From Trichoplax sp. H2 (taxonomy: Eukaryota; Placozoa; Uniplacotomia; Trichoplacea), in NCBI GenBank assembly GCA_003344405.1, contig NOWV01000025.1, forward strand, positions 62,001-126,000: a stretch of 64,000 bases of DNA, written 5' to 3'. A program made the position numbers and the translations under genes. A model generated the notes under the pieces. The model was not told the DNA's origin. It searched no databases and saw nothing but the letters and a program-made list of their open reading frames with translations. How positions within the stretch are numbered: the first letter of the stretch is position 1; every line of letters starts with the position of its first letter. This document shows, in pieces, positions 1 through 12,000 of the stretch.

Positions 1-2094
1 GAACGATATGGAAAAGTATAAATTGGCGTAAAGATACCACCATGTCTTTCTACGTACAGTAAATCTCATGATAACGTTGAGTTTTAACCGACTACTTAGC
101 TTTCAGTTGTTAACAACATCTGTAGTGTTGAACGCCTTTATGGAAGTAATTCAAACTTGATGACTTTGGCGTTATCCTTCAACTAAAATCAATTATTTAA
201 ACCTTTCCCTTATCTACTGTGCAGTAATGGATTGTATTGGTCTGAATTGACTTTCAATTTTATTCCTTAGATTCTAGACTATTGTCGCAAGGTTTATAAA
301 GATTATGACATCGTCAATATCGTTCATGAGAATATGTATCAGCACTTTAATAACTGGTGCGATAATGAACGCAAAATGTGCTATTTCAGCGGTACAAGTA
401 GGGTTTATCGATGTGTCGGTAAGTATTGATCGCCTTTTATCCATGACATCTGCCTGATAAATGATATTGTAGTACTGCTTTTATAATTGTCTACAACATA
501 TCGGTACAGTGAAAGATTAAAATTGTACTAAGCCTATCAATTGCTTCAAGATTAATTTCAAAGTACAAAGTAACAATTACTTTGATATATAACCAAGAAG
601 AGTTTGAACTACAAGCTTCCTTGTCTTATTTATAGTTGGGCTCTTTTTTGGTCATGCCGTCTCAGTTCCAGAAGATAAGCATTGCAAGTTTGATTTCGTC
701 ATGAATCATACAGGTCCTTGTAAGGATGAAGATATTTGGGTCAAAATCGCTCATGACAAGTGCCGTGCGACAGGAAAGAATAAAGTGATCCACGAATACT
801 CTCCGCTAGAATATCAAACGCCCACTTTAAGTAAATGTAGCGCTGATCAATACCAAGGCATCCAGTTTAGCTGCTGTAACGCGGACAAACCTGTAAGCAT
901 GTTGATAATTTACACTACATTTTTCAAGTCTGCCCTAATAAATAAATAAATGAATCAATAGTACATCAGAAATTTCAGCAACATGTATATTTTATTTCCT
1001 ATTTTTTCAACATCTCTCCAAAATAATCCAATAGGACTTAATTAGTGTGACATATCCGTTATGCTAATTCTAGTATCATTTGCAATATCATCTATGAACG
1101 ATAATGAAATAATTTTGGGCAGTACATATATCATATAATACTGTTGTTTTTATTACAGAAATCAAATCATTCCCATCACATCAATTTCTTCCCCAACGGT
1201 ATATGTGATTCCAAAACTTTTAGTCACGTTAGAACTTCACTATTGAAGCGAAGAAATGAAAAACTACAGCATACACTAATGCACTTAAAAAAGAAGGAGA
1301 AAGCATCGCTATCGCTTCGAAACACTACAGCAAAAAGTTTTCTATCTGAGACCCAAAAGCTTTTGTTGATTTTACATCGGCAACACTACGTATGCGCCTA
1401 CAAGGTAATTAGTAATAAGAAGAGCAAAATTTTGGAAGCCTTGACCAAGATTCTCAACCAAAATAACATCAATAAAGCCAAATTGATGAGAGCAGTTGAA
1501 AAAGTTATGCGAGTTTTCGGCCACGAACACCACTTTTTGATCAGGCAATTTTCCCATTTCAAGCATTTATCACCAAAGGAAGCACCGATACGACGCGCTC
1601 AAGATTTAAGGCGTTTACAGATTATACATCAAGCATTGGCAGATGTTACCAATATTCTACAGCAGTTCCCGGATCTCCAAAGTATGGTTCGTAACTTCAA
1701 GAAGACTCTTATTATACCAGCATTAATGTTTCCCCCAACTCACCATAATACTGATGGAAGTATACCAAACATGAAACCAGGAAATAATCAAAATCATAAA
1801 GTCCCTGATCATGTTGGAAATACAAATGGTATAGGAAACGCTGATCGCGAACCTGTTCCTGATACCGATAAAATTAGCGATAAAAAAGGCATTTCAACAA
1901 CTGCTATCGTAATCATTGCTGGTGGCTGTGCTATTATCCTGGTTGCCACCGTCATTATCGCTGCAGTAATCATGAAATCAAACAAGGAACCGGAGAATCC
2001 TATGAAGGTTCCACTTACCAACGATTTTGATCCTAAAGACGAAGTAAAGATCAAATGTAACTCTAAATATCAATTTTATGACCACAATATATAA
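1..2094 (+). CDS. APP: Amyloid precursor protein (APP) family, 5' end missing
   Basis: Type I membrane protein of the APP/APLP family; in other animals these act in adhesion and synapse biology and are cut by secretases. Exons read here: 1-15 (end of an exon, ERYGK), 271-418, 636-892, 1159-2094; intron phases agree. Exon 271-418 gives the growth-factor-like part of E1 (ILDYCRKVYKDYDIVNIVHE, then NWCDNERKMC and YRC). Exon 636-892 gives the copper-domain fold with all six cysteines (HCKF, GPC, DKC, SKC, FSCC). The last exon holds E2 (FGHEHHFLIRQFSHFKHLSP, then LRRLQIIHQALADVTNILQQ), a linker, a membrane helix near 1891-1971 and a tail of about 39 residues ending NSKYQFYDHNI, matching the NPTYKFFE region. 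No acidic or Kunitz segment lies between E1 and E2. The copper-binding histidines are absent. The 5' exons and signal peptide are outside the window. Family match is by eye but extends over all domains. Confidence 0.88.
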
Positions 2095-3194
2095 ATGTCG
2101 GAGCAAATGCTGTCTAGCAGTAATATCATAGCTGGCTAATTCTGGTAGTATCATTATTCATTTTATTACTATATTAGTATATTAATTGGTTAGCATAAAG
2201 CAGATATTTTACTGATCTAAATGTACACATCAAGCATTTCTATTATTACAGCAATTTTAATAGGTATGCTGTAACTATCACACTTGAATTCAAACTATCT
2301 TGGATTAAAGTATTGTTAGATTAAAATGCTATGGTCTGTTGTCCATCCATGCCACACAGTATATCGAGAAATCGTCAATGGTATCATTACACTAGCACGG
2401 ACAATGACTATCAATTATGGTATTTATTTCTTATTACTGTACTATAATTAATCATCGGTAATGCGCACATCTATGCGAGCACTGTATCGTATAAAACGCA
2501 AACATTATAGTAGCAGTTCATATTATTACTTGTATATTATAACTGAAAGTATAACATGTAGTCTAGAGTTACTAGACAGCTTTAGGATACGTTCCGACTA
2601 TAATAGCGATCGTGAAATTGGCATCAAGTACATATAAACTGTAGTGATCCAAGGGAGCTAATTTCCAAGCTATTTTATGAGTACTAAATTACCATATACA
2701 CTACACAGTAAAGGCAACAGTTGTTAAAAATACTGCAGTTTTAGAGTATTACTTTTTAACTCCCTGTATCTTGTACTGAATGTATATGCCTAAATAGAGT
2801 GCACAACTGCAGATGTAATCAAATAAAGACCTCGTAGCTGTTAGAGTAAAAGCAAAGAGTGAAATATTCATTGTGTCGTTGTAATAGCTTTTTATTCCTG
2901 TAGTGCTTGCTATGAATGACAACAGGGTAAACAGATCGAGAGCGAAAAATTATCCGCCGTGACTCTGAAGATGAATTGTTATCGTACGATGTTAATATGA
3001 CCGCAAATTACAGCTTATTATGTAACAATACAAAATTAGTATTAATCGGATTTCTATTCTCTGTTGATAAGTACATAAGAAAGACCCTGATTTGCCGCTT
3101 TCTTCATACAAAACTTTTTAAAGTCACAGCAAGGCGAAGCAACCCACCATACAGTATAATAAGTCAGTGCAATTAGAATTTGCATACTAATTCA
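2095..3194. other. Convergent 3' flanks of APP and TOMM70
   Basis: Spacer of about 1.1 kb between two stop codons facing each other. AATAAA at 2822-2827 is a plausible polyadenylation signal for the APP-family gene, giving a 3' UTR of about 0.75 kb. A 66-codon open frame at 2976-3176 shows no family resemblance and no coding support. No array or RNA gene seen. Confidence 0.5.
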
Positions 3195-6100
3195 TTAAAA
3201 CGGCATCATCGGGGATACTCCTAAGTTTTTGCCTACTTTAATTTGAGTTTGAGCAGCAATCAAGAGTGATAAAGTATGTGATAGATCACTTTCTGCACGA
3301 GCAAGGTTTAATGCTTTCTCGAACAGCTCTATACCTCTATCGATGTTACCCCTGTAAATAGACGTCAAAAATTCAAGTTCAATTCAATGATTATGATTGA
3401 GAAGAATCAGAGATTGGCATGATCATCAGCAAAAGTACGCGTCAATGTAACATTACCTTTGGACTTCCACAGTAGCTAAGGTTTCATAGGCAAAATCGCA
3501 TTTGTTGTCAAGTTCTATTGCCTTCTCAATTAATTTTATGCCGGCTTCAATATCCTGCTTAAGCTGAACTTGCAATACGCTACAAGTGAATAGTACTTAA
3601 ATTACTACGATGACAGAACCTATGCAGTTCTACAAGTTACAAACTCCAACACAATAGTAAAGCTACCAATAACTACTTACCCTTTATGAACATAATAGCT
3701 CGGGAAATTTGGACGTATAGATATTGCTTTATCAAACAGTTCATCTGCTTTTTGCAGCTGTTGCTGATCCTGTAAAATCTGTCAAGAATATTCCATTTTA
3801 ACTATAGCAATGCATGAGGTCACTCCCAAGTCTGATCGTAACTAAATATTCATAGTCACATAATAAATAGTGTAAGAATAATTTTATAACTGCTATACAT
3901 TTATCAAAAGTTACTCACTTGGGCGTATAAACTAACTGCATCAGCAGAATTGGGATATTTTCCTAGAGCATCTTCGAATGTTTTTATTGATTTCTCAACA
4001 AGCGAAGGTGATTGTTGCGTTACAGCCGACTTATATCTCGCATAACCAAGGTGAACATATGCTTGAGAGAAATTTTCATTCAATTCATAGCTTTTCTGAA
4101 AATCTAACATAGCGTCTGATAGTCGCTCAAGAAGAAAGTAAGCCTATATTTAAGAACAGCAATATAGTCAAAACGTAGGTAAAGAAAATCTCTTCAAATC
4201 AACAATAGTATTCGCATCTCCAATTAATACTGACTTGTCCTCTGTGATAGTAGATATCGCAGTTTTCTGGGTCTAGCTCTAATGCCGAGGAAAAATCTGC
4301 AATGGCCTCATTAGTTTTTTCTTGTTGCAATTTATAACTCGCTCTTTTTATTAACGCATTAACCTTGACCTAACATTAGTTTAAAGAGTATTACTATTAG
4401 GAAAAATTTGTTAAGATATAACATTATCGACTCAGGATAATTTAAATTATTCTATACCATCGTACCCTTGGACTACCATCGTCAAATTCCAGTACTTTGT
4501 CAAAATCTTCCAAGGCGCTATCACTATCAGTCATTAATAACCTTAACGTTCCACGCAATGCATAAGCTTCAGCCCGGTACGGAGAAAAATCTTTATCGAT
4601 TTCTTTTGTGCAGTAGTCAATGATGTTTTCATAATTGCATTGAGATAGATTGTATCGTGCAATTAAGAAATAATCATCCTCTTCAAAAGCTGTCGTAAAA
4701 TTAAAAAGAATTATATCATTACTGATTTCATTATTTATTTATCTTAATCGTTGCTAACAAGAGATTGACCATCCAATATCATACCAGAAGTATCTACAGT
4801 TGGAGCATCAGATATACTTGCTAACTGTAATCCATCTGAAACAATTTAACAGTTGCGTAGTGATTATCAAATAACGTCATAATACTCTATTGTTAGCTAG
4901 CGTGTACGATACGGTTGCAAATATTCCTAAGTCGAGGTATACATAGAAAATAACACAAATAGACTTTTTCTTACCATTTGCAAAAGATTCCAGATACGTT
5001 TGAATGAATGCTGTGGATGGAAGAAAGTATTGACGCTCCTAAAGATGACAGTTGAAATTATTATACTTACAAGTCAAGAGTTATCCACAAAACTTGTTGT
5101 TATAGACAGACGATGATTTACGAGTAGAATCGTAAAGCACCAAAGTAAAGACGTACTCACCGCAAATCTTTGCTTGGCTTCAATTTTACCGACAATCTTG
5201 AGGACCCTATCAGCTGACATGATTGTCGCTGCATTTTGAAAACTTTCTAATATGCATTGAGCAGTCAAATCTAATCGTATCCAGAAAATTGACGCGTGAT
5301 TATACGAGATCGTATCATCAATTCCATTAGCGTAATACATCATACAGCAAAATCATACGAAAGTGCAGTAATAGCTATAAGCCATACATAAACTAGAGCA
5401 CAATTAAATAATAAGAAAACTGGCAGTATTCATAAACGTCGATAAAGAGGTATATTAGAACCTTCTAAACATTTTCTGTACTCCTTTAGTTCCTCATAAG
5501 CTCTGCTTCTACGATTTATGGCTTTAACATAGTGCTTATTTAGTTCTAAAGCTAAAAGTAAAATAGTAAAATGAAGTTCATCATTATTCAAGGGTCATTT
5601 TTAATCTACGATACCATATTGACGAATTCAATCTACAATGAATTATTTATTGTTATTCATAAAATTGATTACAACTAAAGCTGTTGGAAAGACAGCATAA
5701 TCGTGTTTCTATTAAAGCAACTAAGTAAACAAACAAAAGTAATATCTTGTAATGAACAATAAGATCACATAGGGTAATTTCTCAATCACATACATTTTTA
5801 AATTAATCCTATTTCGAAAATTATTTCTTTTTAATATGATTACAGTAACGTTAATTGTCTTTTAGATTACTTTTTTTACTACCGATGCAATTAATAGGAA
5901 AGGGTTACTGTTACTGTAGTAGATTACATTTATTCCACCATTGTAATTTATTGAATAAAAAAGTCGATTGGATTATGATAATGGTAGATAATTACCGCTG
6001 TTGCAATCTTCGACGACCTTATCAAATTCTTTCTACAATAAACATATCAAAAGCAGAAATTTGCAGAGGTTAATAATAAATCCAAGGTAAACGATAGCAC

Positions 6101-8101
6101 GTGTATTATTTAATAACTAAAAGAGGTTTCCTTGACCACTACATCATTTGTAGTATCCATTAATCATTACAGCCATTACTAAAGAGAAATGAAGGGATTT
6201 GTATTTTGTCTAACTGCACTCAAATCAGTGATCTGACAGTACTACTACTATACAGTATAGAATCTATTATCGTAGCCATTACAGGAAAGGAATGAAGAAA
6301 TTGCGTTTTAGCTAACTGTATTAAATCAGTAGTTTCCTAGTATGGCCATTACAGAAAGAGCGTCATGAAAAAACTCTACTGTAGCCTAGCTGTACTGAAT
6401 CAGTAGCTCGATGGCATTACAATATCGTCCATAATATCTATCAATCATTGTAGTCCTTACAGAAATAATATGAAGAAAAGGATTTTTTATGTAGCATTAC
6501 TGTACACAATGAACAGCAATCTGTCATAGTGTATTGCAGTTATTACCAATTGCTCGTAGGCTGCCGCACGATTTTGATATAACACCGATCTGATATCAGA
6601 TTCAGAAGAAGGACAAAGCTCAATGGCTTCCGTATAACATCGAATGGCTTGCTCATATTTGCCGCCTTTGAAAAATTTGTTGCCTTTGCCTTTGACAGCA
6701 GATGCTCTTTCTTTAGCTGACTGTACATAATAAAAAAGAAATGATACATCAATTTTAAAGACGAAGCAGTAAACTTTAACATACTCATGAATTCATTTGT
6801 AAATAGTTCATCTTAATATAACTGGATGACTTTGATGCCATTTAATAATGTAATTATCATTATCATGACGACAACAGTAATAATAGTCAGAATAAGCCGT
6901 GAACTGATCAATTTAAAACAATTAACTCTTGAACTCCTTCAGCCATTCAATCCTTGCCATGGTTGTATAGTGTACAATCATTGCAAATTTAGCATTAAAA
7001 GCATAGGATTGATGTGAAACATCGTGCATTATCCCTTTCACCAGTGAAAAGACTTTGTCGTTATTCTTTAATGAAGGGAAATAGCCAAGGAAATGAATCC
7101 TACCATTTACTGCGTCCATCCCACTTACATTATTGGTGAGTCGAACTACTGCTAGTTGATTAATCGTTCATCAGGTACTGTCACTAGTCCTAAACTGAGT
7201 GCAATCTACGAAAAATTGGAGGTCAACTCGAATAATGCGATTAAGATATTGGCCTCCATCTACGTGTATCGAGGGATATTGACTGATTTGATATGGCATC
7301 ATTCAATATGATGGTAGGGTACTTTTCGATGTATCAGCACCAAGGTGGATTTTACCCATTCAAAATGCTACAGATAATGGACTATGTATCAAGATGAAAA
7401 TAAAAGAGTAGAATAAGATGATGCTGAGTAATATGATTCCAATATCGACCTCCATCGACGTGTATGTATGGTTATGGTAGGAATATTGAATGATTGATAT
7501 GATATCAATCAATCAATCCGATCCTCGTTGTCCACGATATTCATACCCATGATCATCGTCTCATCAGCAGCACCAAGTAATGTGACTTTTGACCCATTGA
7601 CAATACAACAGATCATTTGCCATGAATCAAGTTGACAATAAAACATCAGAATAAGATGATAGTGAATTGTATGATTGCAATATGGACCTCCATGGAAGCA
7701 TAGCTATGACGATGGAAAAGACATTGATTGATAGAACATCAAGCAAGACGGTCGGTCGTCCATGACGTTAATAGGTCCATCTCAGCAACAAGTAATGTGA
7801 TTTTTACTCATTGAAAATACAACAAATTATCAGGCATCAAATTGAGCGTAAAAGAGGAAAAATAAGATGATATTACCATATTTGCATCATCTGTTTGATC
7901 GGATTTTTCATCGCTAACAACTGGTTGAACATCCGCTTGTTGAGGCTGTCTCGCTGCAATGCTGCTTTGACCACGCCGATAGTAGTAATAAGCTGCACCA
8001 ACACCAACACCCACACCTAATAGCAACGCTACTTGCCATTTGGATAAATTGGCAAGACTACCACCTTTATCATCGCCAAGACTCTCCTGATTCGATGCCA
8101 T
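3195..8101 (-). CDS. TOMM70: TOM70 mitochondrial import receptor
   Basis: Outer-membrane receptor of the TOM complex; binds Hsp70/Hsp90 and carrier-type preproteins through TPRs. Thirteen exons in transcript order: 8101-7877, 6720-6547, 6032-5996 (37 nt), 5551-5462, 5270-5161, 5038-4975, 4835-4785, 4689-4466, 4369-4235, 4143-3919, 3769-3681, 3579-3457, 3351-3195. Phases agree and give 567 residues (human about 608). The start at 8101 gives a short N-tail and then a membrane anchor (WQVALLLGVGVGVGAAYYYY) followed by RR, the Tom70 signal-anchor arrangement. Clamp TPR residues are visible (YQNRAAAYEQL). Downstream blocks match the family: NALIKRASYKLQQEK, YYHRGQ, LYAQ, YYVHKG, LDNKCDFAYET and VEVQRGN. 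The end is GVSPMMPF. Donor GTACGA of exon 8 and GTCAGT of exon 9 are weak but needed for phase. Identity is secure; a few splice sites could shift. Confidence 0.93.
6165..6535. repeat. Degenerate tandem repeat in TOMM70 intron 2
   Basis: About four diverged copies with a 70-110 bp period, starting near 6172, 6273, 6342 and 6451. Each contains a version of CCATTACAG..GAATGAAGAAA, then a TTTTAGCTAACTGTA-like block and AATCAGTAG. It fills most of the intron between coding exons 2 and 3 of TOMM70. Confidence 0.6.
7190..7876. repeat. Tandem repeat in TOMM70 intron 1, reaching the donor site
   Basis: Three diverged copies of roughly 200-240 bp, recognised by GACCTCCATNGACGTGT-like blocks near 7251, 7448 and 7686 and by AGTAATGTGACTTTT..CCATTGACAATAC near 7576 and 7792. 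The last copy runs into the splice donor of exon 1 at 7876 (AATAAGATGATATTACC on the + strand), so the array was built from intron-edge sequence. Confidence 0.6.
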
Positions 8102-8241
8102 CAATTCTATCAACCTGCAACAGCAAGAAGGAATGAAGAAAACCAATCAACAAGTATACTGCAATTTTCCAACAAGCAAAGCGACAAGCGGCGGCGCTTC
8201 TGCAGCCCACAGAGTTTTGCCTTCCACTAGGAAAAAATGAA
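8102..8241 (-). promoter_or_regulatory. TOMM70 5' flank
   Basis: Sequence directly upstream of the TOMM70 start. It is locally richer in GC (GCGACAAGCGGCGGCGCTTC near 8180-8200) than most of the window and probably holds the 5' UTR and core promoter. No TATA-like box is convincing. Confidence 0.4.
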
Positions 8242-8703
8242 GCTTTTGTACCCACTGCAGGACCCGGTTGACCGGCAGAGAGGGTCAGTCACTTGGCAGT
8301 CGTCCGTTGAAAGTGCATCACGTCAGGTCCGGTTGAAGTGGCCGACGTTACACCCGTTCTGATCTCCTGTTCTGGACAGTCTACAGTCTACAGTCTACAG
8401 TACACTGAGTGTACAGAGTACAGTAGTGGTGAAATCACCCTACGCTCAATGACACACTCGTTGCTTTTGTACCCACTGTACAGGACTGCAGGACCCGGTT
8501 GACCGGCAGAGAGGGTCAGCCAGTTGGCAGTTGTTCGTTGAAAGTGCATCACGTCAGGTCGGTTGAAGTTACACCCGTCTGATCTCCTGTTCTGGACAGT
8601 CTACAGTCTACAGTCTACAGTACTGTACAGTGTATGTACTGTACACTGAATTGTACAGTAGAGTAGTGGAGAAATCATTTTACGCTCAATGACACACACT
8701 CGA
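8242..8703. repeat. Direct duplication, two units of about 221 bp
   Basis: Unit 1 begins near 8242 and unit 2 near 8463, both with GCTTTTGTACCCACTG. They share the GACCCGGTTGACCGGCAGAG block, GTGCATCACGTCAGGT, CTGATCTCCTGTTCTGGACA, a (GTCTACA)n run, and a TACAGTAGTGG..GAAATCA block. The copies look about 90% alike by eye. The duplication sits just upstream of TOMM70. Confidence 0.85.
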
Positions 8704-9140
8704 TAGTCCACGCTTGTGTGCCGTGGGTGGGGTTAGTGTCTGTCGGTCTTTGGAGTCTTCTTTATAGTAGGAGAACGCATGTATGGCCTAGCTACTGTTG
8801 TCATAAACTGGCACGTAGCAAAGACTACGAGCTAGGAATCAAATCATTTTCCACGCCATCTTGCAAATGCTTCCAATGGCTGTAGACTAGAGGTACAGTA
8901 GACTCGGTACTGCAAGAATCACTAGAAAGTGGGAATGCCCTGAGAAAACTCTTCAACCACACTGGAGTACTGTTGACGCATCTGTAGGCGTGACCCTAGT
9001 CGCACGTTGACCCTTTTGGACGATCGCAATGATGGAAAAGCGTTCTCAGTCGTCGCGTGGAGTGTCGTTCCTCCGATGGTGTCAACGCTTATCGCTAGCT
9101 CATGTATTGAGCACACCACAGTACTGTCCCCTAGATTGAC

Positions 9141-9170
9141 GGTACGGTACCGTACCGTACCGTACCATGG
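9141..9170. repeat. GTACC/GGTAC self-complementary microsatellite
   Basis: A short run of GGTAC and CGTACC units, reading the same on both strands in part, ending in CCATGG. A similar cluster occurs at 25118-25250, upstream of the SR-factor gene. Confidence 0.7.
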
Positions 9171-9890
9171 GTCATTTCACTCGACTCATTGCATCAGCTC
9201 TTCTCGATCATCTAGTTCCATTTGACACTATGGCGACCAATTTGATTAGGATAAATAAATAAATGGAGATTAGAATTCAATTCAAATTACATTGATCAGA
9301 CAGGACATGAAAGACTCTTTTCGACTGTCAGGATTAGTTAAAAGATTAGGATTACTCACTCTGAGCGATAATCAATCAATCAATGCTGAATAATAACCAT
9401 ATTCAACCTCGACGGAATCACTACTACAGGCCAGCATAGGCTCTAGGACGAGGAAGAAAGCAGAAATGGGCAAATGAATGCAAAAACAATGGCTGTCCGA
9501 AAGGGCAGTCAAGCTATTTTTCTATACATGGAGGCCCATTATGACTATTATGCTAAATTGTACAGTACAATTTGCATTCGACCCAAACATTGAGGGAAAT
9601 GACTGAGTCTAATGTACAACATTGGACATGGATGTTGGCAATACCATCTTGCCTCCATTTTAAGGTGGGTTGAAAAAAAATCGGCCAATGATCAGCCTCT
9701 TGTCAAACTTGAAGCTTTTAAGAACGGTGTGCTAGGCGTAAAATAGTATGCATTGAAAGAGCCATCGAAAGTGGTTGATGTTCATAAGAGTGCTTCAGGC
9801 AATCAACATCAAATATGACGACATGCAATACTGTACCAGAAAATGAGGAGAATCATCCTTTCATTCATTCTATCGCAGCTTAAAGGAACA

Positions 9891-10130
9891 GTAGATGGCA
9901 TTCGTAAATTGACGATTGTCTTTATCGGGAAATATCACATCGAATGCCCTTTGAATGGCTTCAATGAACAGCAGATAGCATTCGTTAATTGAGGATTGTC
10001 TTTATTGGGGAATATCACATCGAATGCCCTTTAAATGCCTTCAATGAACAGTAGATGGCATTCGTAAATTAATGATTGTCTTTATGGGGAATTATCACAT
10101 CGAATGCCCCTTGAATGGCAGCTCTATTAT
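9891..10130. repeat. Three 80-bp tandem repeats
   Basis: Units start at 9891, 9971 and 10051 (exact 80-bp spacing), each beginning GTAGATGGCATTCGTAAATT with small changes, followed by GATTGTCTTTATNGGG and ATATCACATCGAATGCCC. A single related half-copy appears near 10474 (CAGTAGACGGCATTAATG). Confidence 0.88.
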
Positions 10131-12000
10131 ACAGCTTACAGTATTTCTATACTACCCAAAATACCGAATACCGTATTTTATTCTAAATCCCACATTGAAT
10201 CACCCGTTTACCGCATCCATTTCGCAATTATCCAGTTAGATGACACTGAATGCTCATTTAACAGCTAATCAACCTTCTAGTTATCTGCTCTTAGATATAA
10301 GTAAAGTAATAGTGAATGAATCTCAGACCGTATTCGTTGTCGTCTCTATCCATAAATATCCCATTCCATTAGCCTTTCCATAACTTATCCAATTATACAC
10401 TCATTTACCTGTATACGAGTGTACGGTCTTGAAGGTAAAAAGGTTCCCAACGATTTCATCCATTCCAGATTCAATGCACAGTAGACGGCATTAATGCTGC
10501 AGTTATCGAAAAATATTGCATTCATACTCAAAGAAAAATGCCTTGCCTATCACTAATTCGATATATTGAGTTAAAATTAAACCTGCATATATAAAGAGAA
10601 TAATTCTCTTTTTATTCCATTCCTAGATTGCATGAATGAAACACCTTGTCGTAGATTCGATAGTGATTTAGATAAAGTTAAATTGACCTGAAAAATGAAG
10701 AGACTGATTTTCCATTCATTCCATATCCCGAAATTGAATGGATAGCAGACTCCATAAATTTGCTGTCGTTATTCAGAAATATCATCTAAAGTAGCCTTTC
10801 AATGACTAATCATTTGTACACGTATACGAGCATACGCGTACTACTCCCAGAATATATAATTTATCCCTATCTCAGAGTAAGCGAATCATAGATTGCATAA
10901 ATTACCACAATTATGAGAAATATTATATTCGTAATGACTTATCAGTGCTATACAGAAATCACTCAAAAAGTCGCTTGTTGATTACAGATACGATAGTCAT
11001 TTAAATTAACCTAGATATGCGAAGAAAATAATTATCCTTTCATTCTATAGTATAACCCCGATTGAATGGATAGTAGATTGAATAAAGTATCCTTGTTGCC
11101 GAGAAATATCACAATCTACATTTTGACTATTCTAGTCGATAGTAATGTAGCTGAAATTAACCAGGAACTACTAAATGGACAGGATGATTATCCTTTCATT
11201 CCCTATCTCAAATTAAATTAAATGGAATGAATGACAGACTGCATAAAGTATCATTATCGAGAATATCGCACTTAATATCTTGTCTATGCTGTTCGATAAT
11301 GATTTTAATGAAATTAACCAGGAATTGCTGTACGGAGAGAATGATTATCCTTTCATTTCCTATCTCAGGCTGAATGAATTATAAACTACATAGAAATTCA
11401 TTAGGATCAAGAACTAGCGCATTCAACATTTTGTCTATCCCATTTAATATAGCTTTAGCAGAAATTAACCTGGAAACATTGCATGAAGAGAATAATCATT
11501 CTATATCTCAAATTAAATGAATAGTAAACTGTATAAAGTGTCATTCTTATCCAAAATTGTCATGTTTCACACTTTATCTATCATAGATTCGATAGTGATT
11601 TAGCTTAAAATTAACCAAGATACATGAAGAGAATGACCATTCTTTCATTATGTGTTTTGGATTTTATAAATGGTAGACAGTATCAATTGTAGTTCTTCTG
11701 GAGAAATATTATAGTCAACGCTTTATCTATCCTATTCGATAGCAATTTAGCGGAATGAACCAGCAAGTACTGTATTGAGAATGATCATCCTTTCATTTTA
11801 CGGTATATCCTGAGCAATAGACTGCATAAATCGGCGTTATAACCAAGAATTATCATAGTTGTTATGCATATGCCAACTTTATTAATCTACAGTAGATAAG
11901 AATGTAAACATAATTCAACCCACAGCTGTATGCAGAATCATGGACTACTAGATAGGGAAAAATTTTAAAGTCTATGGCAGAATACATATCTTATTCTATG
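10131..12000. repeat. Old, heavily diverged repeat field
   Basis: No gene seen. The block GAAGAGAATGATTATCCTTTC, with neighbours CGATAGTGATTTAGC and AAATTAACCAGGAA, recurs near 10600, 10700, 11020, 11190, 11340, 11490, 11610 and 11780 at irregular spacing of about 120-200 bp. A related block at 9841-9865 links this field to the 80-bp array. Confidence 0.55.

Noticed and set aside
1-58. Exon ending at the GT at 59-60, giving a tryptophan-containing frame before ILDYC
   Set aside because: Its phase (two bases left over) does not fit the phase-0 exon at 271. The GT at 16-17 fits phase and matches the family better.
6720-8255. Longer TOMM70 N-terminus from an upstream Met (MVFFIPSCCCRLIEL..)
   Set aside because: The Met at 8101 gives the usual short N-tail before the anchor; the upstream extension is cysteine-rich and unlike Tom70.
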